Below are positions 1 to 5,450 of a DNA stretch of 9,107 bases, piece by piece. Position numbers and translations under genes: made by a program. The stretch's first letter is position 1. Each line of letters opens with the position of its first letter. This stretch comes from Candidatus Omnitrophota bacterium. GTDB lineage: Bacteria > Omnitrophota > Gorgyraeia > Aquiviventales > Aquiviventaceae. The stretch covers positions 1 to 9,107 of the forward strand of contig JAGVGS010000153.1 in assembly GCA_020057015.1 (NCBI GenBank), read 5' to 3'. The notes under the pieces are model-generated. The model was not told the origin of the DNA, searched no databases, and worked only from the letters and a program-made list of their open reading frames with translations.

Positions 1-275
1 ATCGCCGAGACGCTCGCCGCGCGGTCTAAGCCGATCACCGTCTGGAAAAAGGCCTTCACCAGCGGCGACCAGGCCCCCATCCCTTTTTCCAGGACCCTGA
101 CCTTATCCGGCGGGTCGACGTCGGGGTTGAGGAACAACTCCAGCAGCAGCGGATAATCGCTCAGCAGCTGTTTCAGCGTGCGCAGCTCTTCTAGCGTCGC
201 GTCGATTTGCCCTTCCGCCTTGGCCGTATGGAACAAGGCTTCGGCGTAGCGGGCGGCGATGGGGTCAGCGCTCAT
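1..275 (-). CDS. atpH: F-type ATP synthase subunit delta, partial (3' end beyond window)
   Basis: Subunit delta (OSCP homologue) caps F1 and holds the b-dimer stalk. The first 91 residues are visible, about half of a normal 175-185-residue protein. The start MSADPIAARYAEALFHTAKAE carries the ARYAxALF family signature. The helical N-terminal domain follows, with LEELRTLKQLLSDYPLLLELFLNPDVDPPDKVRVLEK broken only by loops, and the frame remains open to base 1. ATG 275 is the only usable start, because an in-frame TGA lies at 288-290, four codons upstream. The Shine-Dalgarno is weak and sits inside a perfect inverted repeat. Order and position (b then delta) indicate that atpA, atpG, atpD and atpC probably continue beyond the window, which I infer and cannot see. 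Confidence 0.93.
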   Translation of the reverse strand, partial: MSADPIAARYAEALFHTAKAEGQIDATLEELRTLKQLLSDYPLLLELFLNPDVDPPDKVRVLEKGMGAWSPLVKAFFQTVIGLDRAASVSA

Positions 276-276
276 T

Positions 277-292
277 TGTGAAACTTTTCACA
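277..292. promoter_or_regulatory. Perfect palindrome with CRP-type TGTGA-N6-TCACA geometry
   Basis: On the minus strand the sequence is TGTGAAAAGTTTCACA: two 7-bp perfect inverted repeats around AG. It also matches the E. coli CRP core, TGTGA (292-288), six bases, TCACA (281-277). It ends 1 nt before the atpH ATG and contains the only weak Shine-Dalgarno-like bases (GAAAAG). It could be a CRP/FNR-family operator, an mRNA hairpin at the atpH start, or chance. The sequence does not decide between these. Confidence 0.3.
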
Positions 293-307
293 CATGACGG
301 CAACGCA

Positions 308-820
308 TTACCCGGCTTGCCGCGGCGCTTGGCGCTCCAGCTCGTCTAAGATGCCGCTGATCAGCTTGTCATCGGAGGGCTGATCAAGCTTTTGCTGCAG
401 CACGCGCTCGACCGCCTGCACCGTCATCTCCGCGATCTGATCGCGCAGCATCGCTTTGGCCTGGGCGAGCTCTTGCTCCACCGTCTCCTGCGACTTGGCC
501 AAAATCGCCCGCGCCTGCACGCGCGCCTGCTCCTGCATCTCTAAGGAGACGCGCTTGGCCTCCAGCAAGGCCTGCTGGATCTTGTTGCGCGTTTCCTCGT
601 CGATCTTCGCCAGCCGCGTGCTGAGCTCGTGCTGCAGGCGCCCCAGCGCCTCTTTGCTCTCGGCAGCTTGGCGCAGGTCGGCCTCGATGCGCGCGCGGCG
701 CTGATCAAGGATGCCCAAGAGCGGCCCCCAGGCGAACTTGCGCAGCACGACCACCAGCAAGGCGAAGCTGATCGCCTGCGAAAGGATCTGCTGAAGGTCG
801 AGCTGCAAGATCGGGGGCAT
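308..820 (-). CDS. atpF: F-type ATP synthase subunit b
   Basis: Subunit b is the peripheral-stalk dimer that links subunit a to F1 through delta. The 170-residue protein has one N-terminal membrane helix (about 8-27, ILSQAISFALLVVVL) and the typical juncture KFAWGPLLGILDQRRARIEADL (28-49). A long charged, Ala/Gln/Glu-rich coiled coil follows to about residue 145, ending in a short C-terminal region that would bind delta. Only one b-type gene is present between atpE and atpH, so a b2 homodimer is expected rather than b/b'. The start is ATG 820, 3 nt after atpE, with no clear Shine-Dalgarno, so it is probably coupled to atpE. The stop TAA is followed by 32 nt before atpH, the longest gap in the window. 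Confidence 0.95.
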   Translation of the reverse strand: MPPILQLDLQQILSQAISFALLVVVLRKFAWGPLLGILDQRRARIEADLRQAAESKEALGRLQHELSTRLAKIDEETRNKIQQALLEAKRVSLEMQEQARVQARAILAKSQETVEQELAQAKAMLRDQIAEMTVQAVERVLQQKLDQPSDDKLISGILDELERQAPRQAG

Positions 821-823
821 GAA

Positions 824-1090
824 TTACGAGATTTTGCCCATTAGCACGATTACGAACGAGATGACCAGCACGTAAATCGTCAGCGCTTCAATCAGCGCGC
901 AGCCGATGACCATGGCTGTTTGGATTTGGCCGCTGGCCTCGGGCTGCCGGGCCATGGCTTCCATCGCCGCACTGACCGCGCGAGAGAGCCCAAACGCCGA
1001 GGCCATCGCGGCCATGCCCAGCGACAACGGCACCGTGATTGCCAGCCAAGCACCTGACGTCATACCGGTCGCAACATGTTCCATTGGCAT
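824..1090 (-). CDS. atpE: F-type ATP synthase subunit c
   Basis: Subunit c is the two-helix proteolipid of the rotating ring. It has 88 residues, with the polar loop ARQPEASGQIQ (47-57) and the ion-binding glutamate E68 in ALIEALTIYVLVISF. The Na+-ring signature (Gln in helix 1, Ser/Thr after the Glu) is absent: the aligned positions are L35, A69 and L70, so proton coupling is the likelier reading. In helix 1 the usual GxGxGxG packing motif is A30-S-A32-F-G34-L-S36, so three of the four glycines are replaced by Ala or Ser. Start ATG 1090 is backed by a strong GGAGG. The 5-9 N-terminal residues before helix 1 are slightly longer than average. atpF starts 3 nt after the stop. Confidence 0.97.
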   Translation of the reverse strand: MPMEHVATGMTSGAWLAITVPLSLGMAAMASAFGLSRAVSAAMEAMARQPEASGQIQTAMVIGCALIEALTIYVLVISFVIVLMGKIS

Positions 1091-1094
1091 GTCA

Positions 1095-1105
1095 CCCCTC
1101 CCCTT
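1095..1105 (-). promoter_or_regulatory. Strong ribosome binding site of atpE
   Basis: The minus strand reads AAGGGGAGGGG, with a perfect GGAGG core at 1097-1101 and a 6-nt spacer to ATG 1090. It is the best-spaced strong Shine-Dalgarno in the atp part of the window. It also favours ATG 1090 over the ATG two codons later (1084). High initiation would suit the many c subunits needed per complex. Confidence 0.8.
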
Positions 1106-1120
1106 CTGTAGCCTCTGACT

Positions 1121-1957
1121 TTAGTGGTGTTCCCCGTGTGCGGCGCCTTCGCCGTGCGGCAACATCAACGCGATGTACACCGAGCTGAGCAGGCTGAACA
1201 CCAGCGCCTGCACCGTGCTGAAAATCAGCACTAAAGGAACGACGAAAAACTGAAATGGCAACGGAAAATGTAACAACATGCCGGCACTCAGCCCTAGTCC
1301 CAATAGCACCGCTAGCAGCACGTCTTCGGCAAAGATATTAAACGCCAGGCGCAAGCTGAGACTGATGGGCTTGACGAACTCCCCGACCAATTCCAACACA
1401 AACAGCAGCGCCATGACAAAAAGTTTAATGACCAGCAGCACCGGCCGCATCCACACCGGCGCGCTCTTGAGGTCATCGAAATGCGGGGAGCCGGCGAGGT
1501 GGTGGATGTAGGCGCCAATCCCCAGCGTCCGTACGCGGGTGTATTGCACATAGCAAAAGACGGCCAACGCCAGGCCGATCGTGGTGTTGAGGCTGGACGT
1601 CGCCGGTTTCATGCCCGGCAGCAGCGAGGAGAGATTCATGAGCCAGATATAGAGAAACAGCGTGCCGATAAACGGCGTGTGCGCGCGGCCGGTAGGGCCG
1701 ATGATGCTGCGCACGAAGTTATCAATGCCCTCCACCAGCACTTCGAGCAGGTTTTGCGCCCCGCGCGGGATCATGACCGGGTGGCGCGCATAGCGCCAGG
1801 CCACCAGCGCAAGCGCCACGGCCACGATCGCCGCAAAGACCACGTTCTCCCACCGGTGCAGGAACTGCACCAGCGGGTGCTCCTGCTGCCAGTTGTAGAG
1901 CACGGTAATGAAGTTCGGAATCTCTGGAATGCCGCCGTGCGCAGCTTCAGCGGACAT
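1121..1957 (-). CDS. atpB: F-type ATP synthase subunit a
   Basis: Subunit a forms the two ion half-channels beside the c-ring. The protein has 278 residues. Features seen are TPFIGTLFLYIWLMNLSSLLPG (94-115), PATSSLNTTIGLALAVF (118-134), the essential-arginine helix ISLSLRLAFNIFAED (198-212, R203, N207), and the last helix STVQALVFSLLSSVYIALML (247-266, with Q250 at the position of E. coli Q252). The tail is His-rich. I chose ATG 1957 (MSAEAAHGG). The frame stays open to 2050, but those 31 extra residues only overlie the atpI-like gene and are Ser/Ala-rich. Subunit a usually has RLFGN or RLxAN at the arginine, so RLAFN is unusual. There is no strong Shine-Dalgarno, and coupling to the overlapping upstream gene is likely. 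atpE follows after 30 nt. Confidence 0.96.
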   Translation of the reverse strand: MSAEAAHGGIPEIPNFITVLYNWQQEHPLVQFLHRWENVVFAAIVAVALALVAWRYARHPVMIPRGAQNLLEVLVEGIDNFVRSIIGPTGRAHTPFIGTLFLYIWLMNLSSLLPGMKPATSSLNTTIGLALAVFCYVQYTRVRTLGIGAYIHHLAGSPHFDDLKSAPVWMRPVLLVIKLFVMALLFVLELVGEFVKPISLSLRLAFNIFAEDVLLAVLLGLGLSAGMLLHFPLPFQFFVVPLVLIFSTVQALVFSLLSSVYIALMLPHGEGAAHGEHH

Positions 1958-2249
1958 GCGGCTGAAGGCCACTGAAGCGCATGGGGTGGCGGACAAGCAA
2001 GAGTAGAGCCCCCAGGAGGGCAAGGCTGAAGCCGATGCTGAAACCGACAATGGAAGCGGTCGAAGAGAGGCGAAAGAGGAGTATGATCAGCACATAAAGT
2101 AGGGGAAACTTCACGAGCATCCATACAACCACGCGCGCCCGCGAGGGGTGAGGGCCCAGCCACGCACCCATGATCTGGCGTAAGCAAAAGAGGCTGGTCA
2201 GATTCCAACAAACCCCGCCTATGATGCCCAGCCAAAACAGAGAGGACAT
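1947..2249 (-). CDS. atpI: AtpI-like ATP synthase accessory membrane protein
   Basis: This is a 100-residue hydrophobic protein with three probable helices: about 5-24, 41-60 (VVVWMLVKFPLLYVLIILLF) and 67-86 (SIVGFSIGFSLALLGALLLL). The W-x-LVKFPLLY and GFSIGF segments and the position directly before atpB suggest the AtpI (ATP synthase protein I) family, which helps assemble the c-ring in some bacteria. The family is poorly conserved, so the name rests on both topology and context. It starts at ATG 2249, 9 nt after atpZ. AAAGGA at 2262-2267 is 12 nt away, somewhat far. Its last 11 nt overlap the atpB start in another frame, so atpB translation is likely coupled to it. The C-terminal tail RHPMRFSGLQPHVR is polar and probably cytoplasmic. 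Confidence 0.7.
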   Translation of the reverse strand: MSSLFWLGIIGGVCWNLTSLFCLRQIMGAWLGPHPSRARVVVWMLVKFPLLYVLIILLFRLSSTASIVGFSIGFSLALLGALLLLVRHPMRFSGLQPHVR

Positions 2250-2258
2250 CTGCTCTCA

Positions 2259-2495
2259 CTATCCTTTCTGATCCAAATCACGAGCCTGGCGGATCAAATC
2301 CGCAGTCGCCCGCCCGCTGGCTGCCAGCCCCACGAAAACACCGATGGCCACTCCCCAAGGCGCATACGACCAGCGACGGTCCAAGAGACTTCCTAGGTAA
2401 TAGCCCATCGCAGGACCGATGAGTAAGACGAAGGGGATGGCCGTCAACAATCCAGCCTGTTGCAGCCGCGTGGATCGCTCGGACTGCTGCGTCAC
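2259..2495 (-). CDS. atpZ: AtpZ/AtpI-family small membrane protein of the ATP synthase operon
   Basis: This 78-residue protein has two membrane helices (about 14-34 and 44-62). Its pattern AGLLTAIPFVLLIGPAMGYYLG, SLLDRRW, PWGVAIGVFVG matches the ATPase_gene1 (AtpZ) family that heads many atp operons. Members are proposed to assist F0 assembly or to move Mg2+/Ca2+. No enzymatic role is known. The start is GTG 2495, which overlaps the nuoN stop as GTGA. No good Shine-Dalgarno precedes it, but a strong -10 box ends 6 nt upstream, so either coupling to nuoN or leaderless initiation would explain translation. No convincing later start exists before the first helix. Together with the next gene it forms the accessory pair placed before subunit a. 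Confidence 0.85.
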   Translation of the reverse strand: MTQQSERSTRLQQAGLLTAIPFVLLIGPAMGYYLGSLLDRRWSYAPWGVAIGVFVGLAASGRATADLIRQARDLDQKG

Positions 2496-3952
2496 GGGCG
2501 TATTATAGCAGAATAGGCTCTGCCTTCAACACTCAGCCGAGCCTGCACCCGCGCCAAGAGCGGCGAGGGCCACAGGCCCAGACCCAGCACCGCTGCCACG
2601 CAGACCCCTGCCGCCACCCGCAAGCCCAGACAGGGCCGCAGCGCCGTCGTGGCCCCGGTCGGGGCCGCGTACATCAGGCGGATGATGTTGACGTAGTAAT
2701 ACACCGCCATGGCGCTGTTGAGAATGGCCGCAATCGCCAGCCATCCTTGCCCGGTTTGGATCGCGGCGTCAAACAGCATGAATTTCCCGATAAACCCAAA
2801 CAACGGCGGCAGGCCGGCGAGCGAGAGGAGAAAGAGCGCTGTACTCAGCGCGAGCCAGGGGGCTCGGCGGTAGAGGCCCTGGAAGACGGTCAGCGACTCT
2901 TGCCCGGTGTCATTGACCAGCGCCTGCACGCAGGCAAACAACCCCAGGTTCATGAAGAGATACGCCGTCAGGTACACGATGAGCGCCTGCAGGCCGGCGG
3001 GCGTCTGCACGACAAAGCCGATCAGAAGATAGCCCACCTGCGCGATGGTGGAATACGCGAGCAGCCGCTTCACGTTGGTCTGCGTGAGCGCCGCGAGGTT
3101 GCCCAGCGTCATGGTGAGCACCGTCAGGCCCAGCACCATCGGGGCGAGGGCCGGCCACAGCGGCTGCAGCACCTCGCAGAGCCGCAGCAGCAGGGCCAGG
3201 CCCGCGACCTTGGGCCCCACCGAGAGAAACGCCGTCACCGCCACCGGGGCGCCTTCGTACACATCGGGGGTCCAGAGGTGAAACGGCACCATGGAAATCT
3301 TAAACGCCACCCCCACCAGCATCAGCAGCGCGGCGAGCAGGGCCGCCTCGCGCATCGGGGAGCCGATGCCGGCCAGCGACGAGGCCAGCGCCGGAAACGA
3401 CAGCTCGCCGGTCAAGCCAAAAAGCAGCGACATCCCAAAGAGCATCACCCCGGAGGCCAGCGCCCCAAAGAGCAGGTACTTCAGGGCCGCTTCCGCAGAG
3501 CGCCGCTGCGGCAGGAACCCCACGAGCAGATACGAGCCGAGACTAACCAGCTCCAGCGCGAGGTAGGCCATAAGCAAGTGATTGGCCTCGGAGAGCAGCA
3601 GCAGCCCGAAGCCGACGAACAGCAGCAGCCCGATCGCCTCGCCGCGATAGGCCTCTTCTATTTCGCGGGCTCCGACGACCATGAGCAGCACCAGCGCCAC
3701 GGTGCCCAACGCCAACCAGCGAAATGCCAAGCCCAGCGCATCGCACACAATCACGCCATAAAAGATATCCGTGGGGGTGGGCGCGGTCGTCCGCCAGAGC
3801 GCGAGGGCACTGGCCGCCAGCGCGGCCCAGGCCACCGCGCGCACGGTTTTGGCCGGCACGAAAGCGCTCAGAAGCACCGCCAGCAGCGACCCCAGCCCTA
3901 AGCAGGCCTCCGGCCACCACGCGCGCAGGCTTTCTCCCAGCACCAGGCCCAT
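2492..3952 (-). CDS. nuoN: NADH:quinone oxidoreductase subunit N (antiporter-like pump)
   Basis: NuoN (ND2 homologue) is the pump closest to NuoK. It has 486 residues, a normal length. Residues matching the proton path are E134 (LALELVSLGSYLLVGF), K158 (AALKYLLFGA), K218 (AFKISMVPFHLWTPDVYEGAP), K248 (GPKVAGLALL), K295 (NVKRLLAYSTIAQVGYLLIGF) and K390 (GFIGKFMLF). The start is ATG 3952, 12 nt after the nuoM stop. I see no clear Shine-Dalgarno, so reinitiation after nuoM is likely. The last codons are unusual: two consecutive ATA isoleucine codons (SAIIRP), whereas I found only one ATA elsewhere in this gene. They create a perfect -10 box (see the promoter entry). The stop shares 4 nt with the atpZ start. 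Confidence 0.97.
   Translation of the reverse strand: MGLVLGESLRAWWPEACLGLGSLLAVLLSAFVPAKTVRAVAWAALAASALALWRTTAPTPTDIFYGVIVCDALGLAFRWLALGTVALVLLMVVGAREIEEAYRGEAIGLLLFVGFGLLLLSEANHLLMAYLALELVSLGSYLLVGFLPQRRSAEAALKYLLFGALASGVMLFGMSLLFGLTGELSFPALASSLAGIGSPMREAALLAALLMLVGVAFKISMVPFHLWTPDVYEGAPVAVTAFLSVGPKVAGLALLLRLCEVLQPLWPALAPMVLGLTVLTMTLGNLAALTQTNVKRLLAYSTIAQVGYLLIGFVVQTPAGLQALIVYLTAYLFMNLGLFACVQALVNDTGQESLTVFQGLYRRAPWLALSTALFLLSLAGLPPLFGFIGKFMLFDAAIQTGQGWLAIAAILNSAMAVYYYVNIIRLMYAAPTGATTALRPCLGLRVAAGVCVAAVLGLGLWPSPLLARVQARLSVEGRAYSAIIRP
2502..2529 (-). promoter_or_regulatory. Candidate sigma70-type promoter for the atp genes inside nuoN
   Basis: On the minus strand, TTGAAG (2529-2524, four of six matches to the -35 consensus) is followed by a 16-nt spacer. 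A perfect TATAAT (2507-2502) comes next, preceded by TGC, giving the extended -10 form TGCTATAAT. The usual distance puts the transcription start at about 2495, the first base of the atpZ GTG, so a transcript would be leaderless or nearly so. The site lies in the last codons of nuoN and uses tandem ATA codons. The assignment is by consensus matching only. The organism's sigma-factor preference is unknown. Confidence 0.5.
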
Positions 3953-3964
3953 CAGGCGCGGCGC

Positions 3965-5434
3965 TTAGCGCCCGGTCACGTGGTAGATCAACTGCTGCAA
4001 CGAGGCTTCCTGCACATGCAGCAGGCCCAGGGGATAGATCCCGATAAGCAGCACCAGCACCACCAGCGGGGCGAGGCTCAGCCACTCGCGCAGCGTGAGG
4101 TCTTGCAGCGCCTGCCATTTCTTATTCAGCGGGCCCAACAGGACGAGCTGGATCACTTTCAGCATATACGCGGCCGCCAAGACGATGCCGATGAGCGAGA
4201 GCACGGTCGGCCAGCGGATCTCGGGCACCTGAAAAGCCCCCACCAGCGTGAGAAACTCGGCCACGAATCCGCTCAAGCCGGGTAAGCCCAGCGAGCCTAA
4301 GCTGAAGAAAATGAGCAACCCGGCATAGCGCGGCACGCGCGCCCCCAGGCCCCCAAACGCCGAGAGCTCGCGCGTGTGCGTCCGGTCATACAGCACGCCC
4401 ACGAGCAAGAACATGCCGCCGGTCAAGAGCCCGTGGCTGAACATCTGCAGCAGGGCCCCTTGCATCCCTTCCGGCGTGAAGCTCGCCAGGCCCAGCAGCA
4501 CGAAGCCCATGTGCGACACCGAGGAGTACGCCACGAGCTTCTTAAAGTCGGTCTGGGCGAGCGCCACAAACGCGCCGTAGACGATATTGATCGCTCCCAG
4601 AGCCGCCAGGACCCAGCGAAACTCCCAGGCCGCATCCGGGCAGAACGGATACGCCAGGCGGAAAAATCCGTAGCCGCCCATCTTGAGCAGCACGCCGGCC
4701 AGCAAGACGCTGCCGGGGGTGGGCGCATCCACGTGCGCGTCGGGCAGCCAGGTGTGGAACGGAAACACCGGCACCTTGACCGCAAACCCGAGGAAGAAGC
4801 CCAGGAACAGCAGGCGCTGTAGCGCGAGCGGAATCGCATGACCCTGGCGCGCGAGCTCGACCATGTCAAACGTGCGGGGGCTGGCATGCCAATAGAGCGC
4901 CAAGATCGCCAGCAGCATCGCGAGGCTGCCGGCCAGCGTGTACACGAAGAACTTGAAGGCCGAGTATTCGCGCCGCCCCCCGCCCCAGATGCCGATGAGG
5001 AAATACATGGGCACGAGGACCAGTTCCCAAAAAATATAGAACAAGAATAGATCCAGCGCCAAAAACGTGCCCATCATGCCGATGACCAGCAGGAGGTAGA
5101 GCGCGAAGTATTCCTTGTGCCGCTCGTGGATGGAGAACGAGCCCAGGCACGCGAGAAAGCTGAGGATGGCGGTCAGCAGCACCATGGGCAAGCTGATGCC
5201 GTCGATGCCCACGTGGTAGGAGACGTTCAGCTGCGGGATCCAAGGCAGCTGGGCCACAAACTGCATGGCGGCGACCTCGCTGCGAAACGCCCCCAAGAGC
5301 AGGATCGAGAGCAGCAAGACGGCCCCGGTGGCCAGCAGCGCCACCGATCGGATGGCCGTTACCGCCGTCTTCGGCAGCGCCAAAATCACCAGCAGCCCGA
5401 TCAGGGGGAGAAGTAGTAATCCGGTCAAAAGCAT
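3965..5434 (-). CDS. nuoM: NADH:quinone oxidoreductase subunit M (antiporter-like pump)
   Basis: NuoM (ND4 homologue) is the middle of the three antiporter-like pumps in the complex I membrane arm. It has 489 residues, a normal length, with about 14 membrane helices. Key residues by family comparison are E137 (FWELVLVPMYF), K220 (FAVKVPVFPFHTWLPDAH), K251 (LLKMGGYGFFRL), K298-K299 (QTDFKKLVAYSSVSHMG) and E393 (GFVAEFL). These correspond to E144, K234, K265 and E407 of the E. coli protein, so a complete pump is expected. Start ATG 5434 is supported by GAGG at 5443-5446, 8 nt upstream. It follows nuoL by 16 nt. Its stop TAA is in the same frame as nuoN, five codons ahead of the nuoN ATG. Confidence 0.97.
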   Translation of the reverse strand: MLLTGLLLLPLIGLLVILALPKTAVTAIRSVALLATGAVLLLSILLLGAFRSEVAAMQFVAQLPWIPQLNVSYHVGIDGISLPMVLLTAILSFLACLGSFSIHERHKEYFALYLLLVIGMMGTFLALDLFLFYIFWELVLVPMYFLIGIWGGGRREYSAFKFFVYTLAGSLAMLLAILALYWHASPRTFDMVELARQGHAIPLALQRLLFLGFFLGFAVKVPVFPFHTWLPDAHVDAPTPGSVLLAGVLLKMGGYGFFRLAYPFCPDAAWEFRWVLAALGAINIVYGAFVALAQTDFKKLVAYSSVSHMGFVLLGLASFTPEGMQGALLQMFSHGLLTGGMFLLVGVLYDRTHTRELSAFGGLGARVPRYAGLLIFFSLGSLGLPGLSGFVAEFLTLVGAFQVPEIRWPTVLSLIGIVLAAAYMLKVIQLVLLGPLNKKWQALQDLTLREWLSLAPLVVLVLLIGIYPLGLLHVQEASLQQLIYHVTGR

Positions 5435-5450
5435 GCCAGGAACCTCGCTG

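Noticed and set aside
1958..2050. N-terminal extension of atpB to 309 residues
   Set aside because: The 31 additional residues overlie the atpI-like gene and lack family similarity. ATG 1957 gives a normal subunit a.
2747..3901. Long plus-strand open frame (384 codons) opposite nuoN
   Set aside because: Its translation is rich in Arg, Gln, His and Gly with no hydrophobic core or known motif. This is typical of the antisense frame of a GC-rich membrane-protein gene. nuoN on the minus strand explains the region fully.
3953..3967. Possible nuoM-nuoN fusion, since both are in the same frame around one TAA
   Set aside because: Both proteins are full length with proper ends. The shared frame across 12 nt is a one-in-three coincidence, and nothing suggests stop-codon read-through.
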